From positions 496,001 through 560,000 of the forward strand of contig JYIP02000010.1 in NCBI GenBank assembly GCA_001051155.2: a DNA stretch of 64,000 nucleotides, given 5' to 3'. A model generated the notes under the pieces. That model saw only the letters and a program-made list of their open reading frames with translations. It was not told where the DNA came from and made no database searches. The position numbers were made by a program, and so were the translations under genes. Shown piece by piece: positions 45,125 through 56,060 of the stretch (the stretch's first letter is position 1; every line of letters starts with the position of its first letter). The stretch comes from Chrysoporthe austroafricana (Eukaryota > Ascomycota > Sordariomycetes > Diaporthales > Cryphonectriaceae).

Positions 45125-47453
45125 ATGAACACTTCGGAAGCGGCTAGCACTGCATCATCTCCTCTTAGCCATAAGCGCACCATCAAATTCGTGGCCTGGA
45201 GTGGAGATGGAAAGCCGCGCCGCGTTCAGCAAGCCTGCGGCGCCTGCCGAAAGAAGAAGGTCGGTCATGCGGTGTTTCTGTCATGTACTATCACTAAGGC
45301 TACACACAGAGAAGATGTGATCACGGAGACAATAATCCAGACCCTGCTATCAGTATCACCCGAGGACCACGACAGAGGGCGAAGCCGATTCAACAGCAGG
45401 GCCGGTCTACACAGCGTCCCGTACACCGGCCAGTTCCTTCTGAGTCGACGTCACCGGCCACCGAGGCATCCTCAGCTGAGCCCGTGGCCTCGCGGCGGGC
45501 TGAACTGTCGACATCACGTTTTGTTGGGGACTTGGCCCCAGAAAGCGTATTCATTAATGCCGCAAACGGAAGCTCGAGGCAGCCATCGCCTCATCGGAAC
45601 CAGTCCGAGGTTGGGACCTGGATGTGGCCCTCGTCTCGGACCTCTGATGAGCAAACTGTCGACAACCTCAACGACACTATAGGACGACAAGCTGCAAGTC
45701 CTGCTGCATCGGGTGCGGCTTCGAGGCAGGCCCAACCCATTCTCCCTCTAGGTAGCCGTCTGCAAAGGCCCGAGGAGCGCACAGTCAGCGCAGACGAGCA
45801 TCTCGCAGTCGGCCCGCCAGCCTCAGATTATCAGTGTCTATATCAGATCTACTTTGACCGGATCTACCCCATCCTGCCTATGCTCAACGAGTCTGACACA
45901 CTTGCAATCAAGGACTCGCATGTACTGTCTATCCGACACAGAGTGTTCAGACAGGCTATCTCCCTGGCTGCTGCCCTAGACCCCTCAGCGCGACACCATC
46001 TCCGCCTAAACGATGGTGGTCCACTTATGTCCCCCCGAGATTTTCATCAGCAGCTAGCAAAGGCCATATTTGCGTCCCTGGACGCAGATGTTTTGAGAGA
46101 CCGTGTGGATCACATCCGTGTGCTGCTTCTCATGTTCTTCTTCTACCAGCCATGCCATGCCTCCGAGAGGGACGTGTCGCCCTTAATCTTCAGTCAGGCC
46201 GTTCATTATGCGCACACTTTGGGAATACACCTCTGCGGGTTTGGCAAGGGGTCCGGAGATACCGACGCAGAAGCAACGTTTTGTTTGCTCTGGGCTCTCG
46301 ATCGCATCAACGCCGCCTTCTACGGCCGACCCTGTCTTCTTCATGAGCGCGACATCGATCGAGACCTGGGAGCGTGTATCGAGAGACAGGAGCGACCTGC
46401 GTTCAGATTGTTTCTCAGAGTGGCACAGATGCTCCAGCGCGTCATCTGTCTATATCGTCCTCGAAACGAAGGCGCTGAGTTGGTAGAGATCCCCGTGTTC
46501 GAGAGTATGATCCTTGACGCCGGCGCGGAGAAAACCCCGTCCTGCCTGCTGGGTGAGTTAATCACTTCCGAGAAATCAATACCTTAAGCTGACAGTGCCC
46601 CATAGCTACCATAGAAATCTTCTACCATGCTGTCTCTATACTCTCTTGTCGAAGATACCCGAGCTTCACAGTCTCATCTTCAGAGAACCCCATTGCACAC
46701 CTCCCGCACCCCAACGTCAATGCTCGTCGTTCGTTGTCGGCAGATCGTATCGTCGACTCAGTTGTGGCTTCGCTCTCACACCAGCTGCCCTCCGACAATA
46801 TCTGCATGTTGCCTTTTGTTCCGTACGGGGTTGCCCTCTCCCTCAGCGTGATGTACTTGAAAATGCGCCACTCCAGGATATCAATGTACAGATCAAGAGC
46901 GAAAGCCCGCTTCGGAGAGATTGTGAGCTTGTTGCATTCGTTGGGTGAGGTATACACGAGCGCAAGATTCAATGCGGGTCTTGGAATCTCAGTACTGAAC
47001 GAGATGGACAAGACAGCCAAGGGCCTTGCCCACTGCAATGGCACTGTGGCGACGGGGAGCATGGCGGCCGGGGCTGGTACTACCGCTTCACGCCGGGTCA
47101 GATCCGAACTTCAAGGCAGGACGGGCGATCAGTTGAGTGAGGTGAGCGACGCAGAGTCTCAACGACGCGAAGACACGGCCCTAGGAACACCAACCCAGGG
47201 CGATGGGACGAATGAACGATTTCCTTCTGCCACCTTCACATCATCAAGAGAGCCCAACACACAAATACCGACAGAGACACCGGCCGTTAATGGGGTCCTT
47301 GCGTCTCAATTTCAACAGTGGGACAACATTTCAGACGTTGATCTTTTTGTACACTTCGATCCAGACTTCAATTTGGACGCGGTCGATGCGGCATTGGAAG
47401 CGAACCTCGAAATGGGATATCCGCAAATATGGACCACGCAATGGCCAGAGTGA
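45125..47453 (+). CDS. Fungal-specific transcription factor with truncated-looking Zn cluster, 3 exons
   Basis: 741 aa from exons 45125-45259, 45310-46552 and 46606-47453; lengths sum to a multiple of three. The N-terminal DNA-binding part is assembled over intron 1: QQACGACRKKK joined to RRCDHGD, with Cys at residues 38, 41 and 48. A full Zn2Cys6 cluster would need three more Cys shortly after; none follows here. Then a Ser/Pro-rich linker, RFVGDLAPESVF (a conserved boundary motif in this regulator class), and the fungal_trans middle homology region starting DYQCLYQIYFDRIYPILPMLNE, with RQAISLAAALD, AVHYAHTLGIHL and LLWALDRINAAFYGRP. Acidic, Asn/Asp-rich C-terminus (DVDLFVHFDPDF) could be the activation domain. 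Nuclear regulator, possibly of the divergent DUF1479 gene (inference). Confidence 0.85.
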
Positions 47454-47955
47454 TTATGAGCTAAAAACATGTCATTTAAGGGCTGTGAGCGTTATTGATC
47501 CCAGTTAATCAGAACACTTGTACGGGAGGGTTGAGATCACGCCTGTTACGAGTTGACATGAACTAGCTGCCATGCATCGGCCCATCTTTTAGACGATATT
47601 TTCCATGACCTTGATCTGGTAAGGCAATTTCGAAGCGCGAACGCCAAGTCGAAGGTTGTCCTCCAGTCTCTGTAGGCGCCGAGTGCGTAGCGTTCCCCGC
47701 AAGGTCGACCCATCGCAAGTCACTTGACAAGTAGAGATTTGTGTGCATCATTAATCACAGCCGCCGAAGTTTTAGCGGGGACCCTCGGACTTACAGGAGT
47801 GAGTCGAGAGGTTGAAGGATAGGAGCTGCCCATGCTCGAATTGATGTTGGAGAGATTTATGTGACCATTCTTTTCTTTCTAAGCTCCCTCATCTTGATCT
47901 ATCACAGCGAGCAAGCTACTATCACGATGACCTCGTTTGGCGGTGACTGACCTCT
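47454..47955. other. Intergenic, 0.5 kb between convergent genes
   Basis: 3' flanks of the transcription factor and the gasdermin-like gene; a 62-codon frame at 47563-47751 shows no support. Confidence 0.5.
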
Positions 47956-48828
47956 TCAGGGCTTCGCCGTCTCCTCTCCTTCGCTAGCATCAGGATTGAA
48001 GACGATATAAGATCCACCGTTCCCATCTCCAATAGAAAATCCATCAAATGCTGGCTCCATGTCCAAGTCCTGCCGAAGAAGCGCCGCATCTACCTCAACG
48101 AGCTCCATTTCCTCCTCAACCTCATCATCTCCAGCCTCACCGCTAAAGAAAGCCGTCCTGTCCGAAAAGAGCTCACCCTCCTCACCTGCATCCTTGGACC
48201 GAATCACGTGTAGCCGATACGCGAACACGATTCCCGGCGCTGTGTCATAGTTGCGCTTTTTCTTATCCGTCATGCTCCCGGAGATATTAGCTCCCAGCCC
48301 AGCAGGCTCAGTGCTGGCGGGTGAAAGCTCCGACCCTCCGAGGCAGGTATTCGTCTTCCCCCTCTCGTCCGTGACCGTGAAGCTCTGCTGTGCCACTCGT
48401 AGCCCCGAGATGATGTACACGCACCGCTTACCGAAACGTCCGCTTTCGATGTGCTTTTTTACGCCGTCGAGGGCCACAATCGCCTTCAGGGTTTCCGGGG
48501 CGAAGGCCCCGTTGTACACCCGCACCTCGTGATCCATGGTGCTGGAGTTGTTCTTGTACCAGGACATGTCGGCCTTGACCTTAGAATTGGCGAGGTTGAG
48601 AAACTTGGCGAAGAGCTCGAGCCCAAAGGACCGGCTCTTCTCATCCGAGAAATTGACATTTTTCTCGACGATAGACTTGGTCTCTAGCAGGGCGATGGTC
48701 GGGTGATCAGCGAGGGAGGCGAGCGTGATGGTCGGCTGTCGAGGGCTGGGGATGATCCTACCTAGAGCGATTTGTCCGTCGGGCACAAAGGTGAAGTTGG
48801 GAGGGAGGAACCACGTTTTGCCTGTCAT
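47956..48828 (-). CDS. Fungal gasdermin-like pore-forming cell-death protein (RCD-1/HET-Q1 type)
   Basis: Intronless, 290 aa, start at the ATG 48828. Resembles fungal gasdermin homologues such as Neurospora RCD-1 and Podospora HET-Q1 in length (about 250-290 aa) and pattern: WFLPPNFTF at residues 6-14, ALGRIIPSPRQP at 21-32, an alternating hydrophobic beta pattern, and the strand CVYIISGLRVAQQSF at 136-150 with GIVFAYRLHVI at 199-209. No signal peptide and no classical TM helix, as expected for a beta-pore former. Residues 213-260 are strongly acidic, then a Gly-rich end: a possible removable inhibitory tail. In HET-Q1 systems a neighbouring subtilisin clips the C-terminus to release the pore-forming part; a subtilisin gene lies 1.1 kb away in the same direction. 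Call rests on pattern recognition; structure prediction would settle it. Confidence 0.7.
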   Translation of the reverse strand: MTGKTWFLPPNFTFVPDGQIALGRIIPSPRQPTITLASLADHPTIALLETKSIVEKNVNFSDEKSRSFGLELFAKFLNLANSKVKADMSWYKNNSSTMDHEVRVYNGAFAPETLKAIVALDGVKKHIESGRFGKRCVYIISGLRVAQQSFTVTDERGKTNTCLGGSELSPASTEPAGLGANISGSMTDKKKRNYDTAPGIVFAYRLHVIRSKDAGEEGELFSDRTAFFSGEAGDDEVEEEMELVEVDAALLRQDLDMEPAFDGFSIGDGNGGSYIVFNPDASEGEETAKP

Positions 48829-49931
48829 TGTGAAGGGGTAAAGCAGGGGCAAAAGATGGCAGATTGGTTGACCAGAATTGAGACAACATGTGGGAAAGTT
48901 TGTCGTGCGAGATGATGGTCGCTTTCGTCCTTGTCGAGACTCCTTTGTGCGCCAGATCTCAACCGTGCATCTTCGGGCAGGCATCGAAGTTCGGGGGGGG
49001 GGGGACCCAGCCTCCGAACCCCCTCGAGCGGACGCAGATGCGCCTCTCTGAGCGGCTAATTACTGTGGCCCAGCGCCACATACATTAACAAACACCCTGT
49101 CTGAGGACATCATCACACAATCCCGACGTTGCGCTGTTTTGCAGACGCTCCGGGGAACAATTTCTCTTGTTTTGCAACCTCGGGGCTAAGCTGCCTCTGT
49201 ATTGAAGGGATATCTCTGTTAGAACGTGGCTGTGTTTTCAACACGCTGGATTGGCCAGAGAGCGTAGAGAAGAGAGCTCATGCACGAGTGTGCACGGGAG
49301 ATGACCCAAATTGTATGTATACAGATAAAGATGTATGAGTCAGTCCCTCTCTGGTATTCAAGCGCTTTGGGCCTACTCCAGCAATCTCTGCCACTACCAC
49401 GTTCTGAAGATGGTGAAGAAGCGGCATTTGAGCTCAGAAGCGACACCAATTCCAGCCCTGCAAGCTGAAGTGATCCGATGTGCCAGGATAAGAGTGGCGA
49501 CCATTCGTACTGAGGATCATTCTTGCTGAGGACTATATGTGTTACACGAACCCCTTAGGGTGACTCTTCTTCAGGTAGAAAGAGCACTACGCGATACGCG
49601 CCGTTGAGCAGCCATGCCCCGCCCTGCCGCATACGAAGGAAACCAACTGCATTAGAACGGAGGCTGAGCCTTGGAATGCCTGAAGCACTAACGGTACAGT
49701 CCTCGACTATAAAAATGCCGGGATGTTTCGAAGGATCTCAGGGAAGAACCTGGTTTCTCAAGCACTCCTTAGACCCCCTTAGCAATTATCGTTGAATTGA
49801 AGCAGACCCTTTCAAGCCCTCACATGAGCCTTTGTCACATAAACATTCGCATCGAGGGTGCCTGAGAGCCTTGTCAATATTCAACAGGGAGAGACTCTCG
49901 CCAGTGGAATGATGAATTATCAAAACCCCTC
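48829..49931. other. Intergenic, 1.1 kb, with dispersed repeat copy
   Basis: Between the gasdermin-like gene and the protease. Holds a G10 tract at about 48993-49002 and the second copy of the diverged repeat (49282-49392). No coding support. Confidence 0.55.
49282..49392 (+). repeat. Diverged dispersed repeat, copy B
   Basis: Partner of 37089-37200; same orientation, with shared TACAGA, TGAGTCAG-CCCTCT and GCGCTTTGG blocks. Confidence 0.55.
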
Positions 49932-52879
49932 TTAGCCCGTCTCCGTCCCCGTTCCAGTTGGAAACCTCCTATCGACATCCGACAAAGTATCGTAAATAAC
50001 GCAGTACCGCCCGTAATCGTCCGGTTTTCTCTTCCAGAACCACGTCGGCTGTACGGCCTTGAGCCGTGGATGGTCGATATTCGGTGATGCCAGGCGATGC
50101 AACATTGCCTCCATCCCCTTCGCCGTCCAGAGGCGCTGGAGGACATGGGTTGATCCGCTCGCTGCCCACCCCTGAAGTGGCGGGGGCGGCGAAAGGAGGA
50201 AGGAGGTGTACGCCAGCATGGTGGCGCAGATCCCCGCCATCGTGGCCGTGGCGACTGAGGACCCAGGCTGGCAAACTCCGGGGTATTTGATGCTGAACTC
50301 CTCACGTATGTAGTTCGGGATATCGTCGCCATACGTCCCGACCACCACGGCACCGTTGCTTGTGCTCGCCGAGTTTGATTGCAGAAATCTTCCGTAGCAG
50401 TTCGTTGCGTAGACCGATATGACGGCAGGGTGGCGGGCCGGAAAGCTCTCGTCGTCTGTAGACGAATTGCCGGCGCTGGCGAGGAAGATGATGTTTTCCT
50501 GACGCTGTCTCTGCACAGTCTCGATGGCCTCGCGTATCCTTTGGTCGTCTCTTGGGAAGCCGAAGGACATAGAGATGATGTCGGCTTTGCCGGCCTGCCC
50601 AGCCCAGAGGATGGCCTATCCAGACAGTGTTGTAAGCATTATAGGTCACGAACGATGTGACTAGTGACTACTCCACTCACATTCTTGATGTTTTCTTGAC
50701 TTCGCTCGAGCTCATTCGTGTTTTCGGCGACACGCGCCACCAGGAGTTCTACACTAGGAGCACACTCCATGATGAGCCTCGCCATGAAGGTGCCATGACC
50801 AAAGGTATCCGTCTTTGCGAGCGTGCCGGATTCAACAAAATCTACGTGTTGTATTCTGATTAGTCCGCTCATTTTCTCAATGACAGGAAAGTCTCTGTCA
50901 ATCCCTGTATCCAGGATAGCAACTCGAACTGGGGTCGTGATTCCACGCTCGCGTCGTTTACGCTCCACATGCTCACTAATTTTCTTCAGGTCCTTGAGCC
51001 ACATCTTGGGGTTTATAGCGCTATGAAACAACGCTTCTGGCTCCAGCTGCCATGATGCGTCGGATACCCCTCCCTGTGGAAGAGGGCTCGGCTTCTTATT
51101 GACGTACATAATATCCCCAGCTTGCACTTTGAAGCCCCTTTTCGCTAGCCATGCAAGTGGGCGGACTACGTTTCTGTGAAAAATTTTCCTCCGCATGCGA
51201 ACGGCAGCTTGCAAGTCTGAAGCTTTCGTCGGGCTGGTGGTCGGCTGAGTCGATGGAAGGACGAAGTTCTTGCTGTCGAGACAAAACTTCACGGCCTGAT
51301 CAAAGTGCTTCTTGTTGTTCGTGAAACCGTTCCAATTTGTCCTTTCTAGCTCGAGCAGCTCATCGATCGCTATTTTATGGTTGAGATTCGCCTGTGCGAC
51401 TTCATTTCGCCGTTGTCCGGTCTGGAAGGGCTTGGCGAGACCGATCTCTAGGAGCAATACGCCTATATCAAAGATCCGAGGGCATCGATGGTTTAGTAGG
51501 TCCTGGTCTAAGATGTCTGCGCTAGTGTTGCTGGGAACGCCAAAAGGGAAAGATAGGTATGCGCGGAGGGGTAGTTGGTTATTATGTCCTCTACTGTTCT
51601 TCTCGGGCATGGACCAGATTGTGTCGCTCGTCCACTTGGTTCGCATCAATTCCGAGTCGTAGTACTGCCAGTATGACCATGCTACAGCATACGAGAGCAT
51701 TACCTTGTCTTTTAGTGTGAGGTCATAGTGGCGTAAGACGCTTGCAAGGGAGTCTCCGGGACCGGCCTCGAGAATTTGCTTTAACGGTTGCGATTTCTTC
51801 AGGAAGAAAACGCCGTGGTCGTGCTTGAATGAGAGAAACAGACGGGCGGTAATGTCCATTTCTAGGTATGGGCAGAAGCCTCCTCGGCTGAGGAGCTGCT
51901 GATTATTGTCCACAGGGCTCGCTGATTGACTAAAATCTCAGCGGTCAGTATGCATGAGTTGATAACGGCGGCCATTAGCCAACAGGCGTCAGGGCTGATC
52001 AGAGAGCCACCACTAAGTGGCTTCCAACAGAGCGGGAGGCTAGAGGAGATGACTAGCCCACAGAGAGAATTGCCTGATTGTATGGCAGCCACCTCTATTA
52101 TCTGGCTATAATTGTGATTTATGTGTGGAAGACACCTACATCCTTAAGCAAAACTCTTGCCAAAGGGACATATCCATGGCCGAAACGAGGAGGACAATGT
52201 TTTGCGAAGCCATGTCATGGCTGTCTTCAGGTTCATGCAAACACAGCCGCGCGGGATGACGCGGGATTTGAGAATCCCTCTCGCTGGCTGGCAGCGTGCC
52301 ATTAGCTTCGTGTGACGCTGGGTCGCACTCGGCGATCGACTGAAGTGCCTTGAAAATCCCGTCATTGAGGTTAACCGAAGTATCAGGGACGTCGAAGTGC
52401 TGGAGCGCGGAGCCGAGCAATTCTTCTGCACCATTTCCGACCTTGGTCAACTTGTTGAGGAGGTCATCGCAAGCGTCTGCGATGCTTCGAGCGTGTTGTG
52501 TTCGATTCTTGAAGAAGTTCACAGGGCACGTCTCTCGAGCTGTAGGCGCGTTCCGGTTAAATGGAGACGCAGTATAGGAGAAGCTTGAGAATAGAGTCGA
52601 GCTTGTCGACCCTTTAATTGGCCGAGTGATGGCCTGTAAGTCCCACAGAATCGTGTGGCAGAGCTGCGCAACATCAGACTCGATCCAGTAAGGCGGAAGC
52701 GAGACAAGATATGTGCTGATCAAGTGAAGTCTGGCGGCGATGTCGTGAGCTATACGGAATGTGTCCAAGTCGGAAGGCCTCAGCCCCTTCTTGGACGCAC
52801 TGTAGATATCTTCAGAGAGCTGTGCAGCGTGTGATGCTAGGCGGGCCGAAGCGTCCTCGGCCATCTCTGGTGTCAACAT
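49932..52879 (-). CDS. Subtilisin-like (S8) protease with long fungal N-terminal domains (HET-Q2-like)
   Basis: 890 aa from exons 52879-52140, 51929-50681 and 50615-49932; phases match and intron 1 has a TACTGACCGC branch site before TTTTAG. The catalytic domain has D587 in VAILDTGID, H625 in FGHGTFMA, oxyanion N713 in LASAGN and S783 in GSSVATATMAG: the full subtilisin triad. No signal or propeptide; the 580 residues before it are a helical domain (1-230) and a DUF7580-like region with FDIGVLLLEIGL, seen in fungal STAND and cell-death proteins. So this is an intracellular protease. It lies upstream of the gasdermin-like gene on the same strand; in Podospora the equivalent HET-Q2 cleaves HET-Q1. 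Start could also be at the ATG 15 bp downstream (MAEDAS). Confidence 0.85.
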
Positions 52880-53225
52880 CTCCGAGTGGAATAATCGCGA
52901 TTCGGAGGTATGATGCTGAAGGAAAGCACTCTTGTCAGTGGTGTTATGGATTGAGAGCGTGATGAGCAGCGAATTAACGGTTGTAATTTTAGTTGTGATG
53001 AGGGGCACTCGTTCCAACTATCCACCTCATCAAAACGATATCCTCCCTTCTAAACTGTTTGCGATTGACGCTAGACGCTGGCCACTTTTCCCTCAGAGAA
53101 TACAGAATCAGCTGCCATCCTGCATCTTCTTAGATTTCCAGGTCTCAAGAGACGACTATCTGCACAGGTTTGCCATCATAACACTCATATCGCTCCAGGT
53201 TTTGGGCGAGCATACAAGGCCGAAC
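52880..53225. promoter_or_regulatory. Short bidirectional intergenic region (protease / zinc-finger-WD40)
   Basis: Only 346 bp separate two divergent start codons, so the two genes probably share control sequences. No specific site recognised. Confidence 0.45.
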
Positions 53226-55506
53226 ATGGATCAAGCGGCTCCTGGAGAATCCGTCCTGGAACTTACGAAGGCTTGCATCTCCAAGTTCGAGCAGCTCCCC
53301 GCAGCCCAGAGCCCTCAACACAAGGAAGCTCTAGAGAATAGGTTGGCTGACTTTAGTCTCTGGGTAGACGGCATAGGCGCGATGGCGAAGCCTGGAGCCT
53401 CGCTTGATTCCAGACTCCGCGGCCGGCAAAGCGACCTCGCATTGGTGAAGAACGTCCTTACCATGCTGATCGACTCCCTAGACTACTACTCAGGCCTCGC
53501 AGAAGACGATGCGAGCTCGGATGGAGCCATCCAGCACATTGACTCTGCCCTCAAGAACCTCGCTCTGATCGGTGTGGCCATCTGCCGGACTGGAAAGGCA
53601 TCGCGAAACCGCAAGGCCGAACGAACATTCAACCTGGATGAGCACCAGGACTTCAGAAGGCATCTCGAGTGCGTGGTTCTTCTCCGTCCAACAGAACAAG
53701 GTCTCTTCCGCAAGACAGAGAATGGGCACTATATCTCCGAATTGGCCGCCTTGAAACTGTCAGGCCTCCAAAAGCGCCTCATTGAAGCGAACCTCAGGCG
53801 GAGGCACAACTTTTCGCTGGCGCAGAAAAGATCCAGGTTCCAAGAGGGGGCGCGGGCCCAGTGCTTAAGTCCTGCAGTTCCTTCGTCCGCCGACAACCTC
53901 TCGCAGGATGTCCCTACTGGTGATACAGAAAACGCAGCCGATCCTCGAGATCCAAATCAAGATCCAGCCGCCAAGGCCTTGAGGGGCAAAGGACGCGCAA
54001 TACCAACAATATCGGGATTTTCCCGTGCATCTACAGCTGAGGGAACTCTGAATTATGACCGGGTCGCAAAAAGGTATACTCCAGGGGCAGTAAAAACGCA
54101 GATCACTGTCATCGCCTCTGATGCCGAGTTCCCACGGGCCCCTTCCATCCCTGAAGGTCGAGAGATGTCGACATGTCCCTGCTGTTGTCAGTCCCTACCG
54201 ATTGAAACCTTCTGCAATCCCAAAATATGGAAGTACGTAGATGCCACCAGACCCTAACAACCAATCCCCCCAGATCGGCCTTATTGACACTATATTCAGG
54301 CAACATATCATCGAAGACTTGTGCCCTTACACCTGCGTTGCCGAGAACTGTCCTACGCCACAGCTCCTCTTCTGCACACGAAATGAGTGGGAAGACCATA
54401 TCAGAAAGAGCCATCCGCCCTGGTGGCAATGCCCATTTTGTGAAGAGCAAGATGCAGACTACACAACGATGGAGAGTATGGGGAACCACCTCCAGACCAA
54501 CCATAAAAATGAGCTCCTAGACAATTCCCTTTCAACCCTCGTCTCTTGGTCTGCGGTCCACAGGATAGGGATCAAATCTTGTCCTTTATGTGCCTCGTAC
54601 GGAGCCGAGGACTCGCCGGATCTCGTCGACCACGTCTTGCGGCACGCCTACGAGTTCGCCCTTCGTGCTCTTCCGTGGCCACAACCCGTCATCCACGACT
54701 TGAATGAACCACCGGGCAAGCTAAAACTTCCAGAAGATCTAGGTGACGCACGAAATCTCGAACGTTGGGTCAACGAAGATGTTCATGGGAGCAAGAAAAC
54801 TGTAGAGCTGAAACTATGCGACTACGACAGAGCCGACCACTCTGACCCAACATCGATCGATCTTTCCGAGTACTGCAACTACTTTTCTACAAATAGATAC
54901 TTCGACGATAGGTCTGAGGAAGAGTCTGCTAAGCCGCAAGTCTCTCCAAGCAGCGCTTCCGAGCATACTGCTGAATCTACTCGCTTAGATGATGCTGAAC
55001 TCAAACATTTTAGCCAGCAGACGCTCACGGGGCATAGCGGGTTGGTTTTGTCAGTCACATTTTCGCCGGACGGCAGCCGTATAGCTTTAGGATCCAACGA
55101 CAAAACTATCAGAATCTGGGACGTACAAAGCGACGCTTATATATCGACGCTCGAAGGACATAGCGATTTGGTTAACTCAGTCGCCATTTCGCCGGACGGC
55201 AGCCGTATAGCTTCAGGATCTAGCGACAAGACTATTAGAATCTGGGACGTACAAAGTCGCGCTTGTATATCGACGCTCGAAGGGAATAGCGGGCCGGTTT
55301 CGTCAGTCGCCTTTTCTCCAGACGGCAGCCGTATAGCTTCAGGGTCCTTCGACAAAAATATTAGGATCTGGGACGTACAAAACGACACTTGCATATCGAC
55401 GCTCGAAGGGAATAGTTATTCGATTTCGGAAATCGCCTTTTCGCCGGACGGCAGCCGTATAGCTTCAGGGTGGGAGGCTGAAGCCGTCAAGATCTTCGAC
55501 GCGTAG
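53226..55506 (+). CDS. AcuF-type C2H2 zinc-finger protein fused to four WD40 repeats
   Basis: 737 aa from exons 53226-54232 and 54300-55506; the 67-nt intron (GTACGT..TTCAG) joins IWK to KQHIIEDLCPYTC. Residues 1-200 are an alpha-helical regulatory domain, then a disordered linker, CPCCCQSLP, and Cys/His pairs typical of the fungal 'oxidoreductase AcuF-like C2H2' module: PYTCVAENC, WEDHIRKSH, WQCPFC, HLQTNH, CPLC-ASYG, DHVLRHAYEFALRALPWP. The last 160 residues are WD repeats of exactly 42 aa (LTGHSGLVLSV-FSPDGSRIA-GS-DKTIRIWDVQ), nearly identical to each other, as in HET-E-type NLR receptors. The fourth repeat degenerates (GWEAEAVKIFDA) and hits a stop. Such repeats bind variable ligands in fungal recognition proteins. 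Divergent from the subtilisin gene. Confidence 0.82.
55024..55506 (+). repeat. 126-bp WD40 tandem repeats (4 copies)
   Basis: Copies start at 55024, 55150, 55276 and 55402, exactly 126 bp apart (42 codons). Blocks such as CGGACGGCAGCCGTATAGCTT occur in every copy. The high DNA identity points to recent amplification or concerted evolution. Confidence 0.95.
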
Positions 55507-55549
55507 CCGCACTACACCTGACAGCAGAAGCAACCTGGCAGAACCGTTG

Positions 55550-56060
55550 AGGCGCCAAGGGAAGTACGAGAAGGCCGAGCAGATACACCAGGAGGCACTG
55601 GGGCGAATCAGCTGCGATCGTAAGTATCAGTCAGTTCTTTGAGTCTATCAGCTAACAGATTTCCCAGGTCTTTTGGAAGAACTACCTAACGCCATGCAGT
55701 GTCTGCAAGACCTGATTTAGTCTATCCTCACGATAATAAGAACGACTTGACGCAGAAAAGGCACTCAAGACTTTGCCGTCTGGCTTGGATTTGGGCTGGA
55801 CGAACCAGGTTACGCACCCTCTAGCCTTCAATGGCTCTACGGGGACCGGGCAGGAGGAACTCAACCTTATCTCTCTTTTTCTTGCCGACAGCCTATCTTC
55901 GTCCCCCCCCTCCTCTCTCATTAGAAAGACTCCAGCATACTCCTTCTGCAACTCGAGCATCGTGGAGCATAATTCAGCTAGCCCCATTCTCCATGGCCTC
56001 GTTTTACAACTGCTTTAGCAGCATCCGCCGGCCCTCTCAGCTACGTCCTGATCTAATCCT
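55550..56060 (+). pseudogene. Relics of TPR and NACHT (STAND/NLR) sequence
   Basis: 55554-55620 reads RQGKYEKAEQIHQEALGR, a good match to the kinesin-light-chain-type TPR of fungal NLRs, just after the WD40 stop. 55770-56040 reads GSTGTGQ (a decayed Walker A with the Lys replaced), then LISLFLADSL, YSFCNSS and SPILHGLVLQLL, which follow the order and spacing of fungal NACHT domains (S-x-F-L, Y-F-F-C, A-I-L-R-G-L-I-x-Q-L). Frames are broken and the fragments are in reversed domain order relative to a NACHT-WD/TPR protein, so these are remnants or rearranged pieces, not a gene. Confidence 0.5.

Noticed and set aside
51930..52139. Frame running through the 210-nt region between protease exons 1 and 2
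   Set aside because: A good branch site and acceptor and exact phase match show it is an intron; the alternative frame gives no protease continuity.
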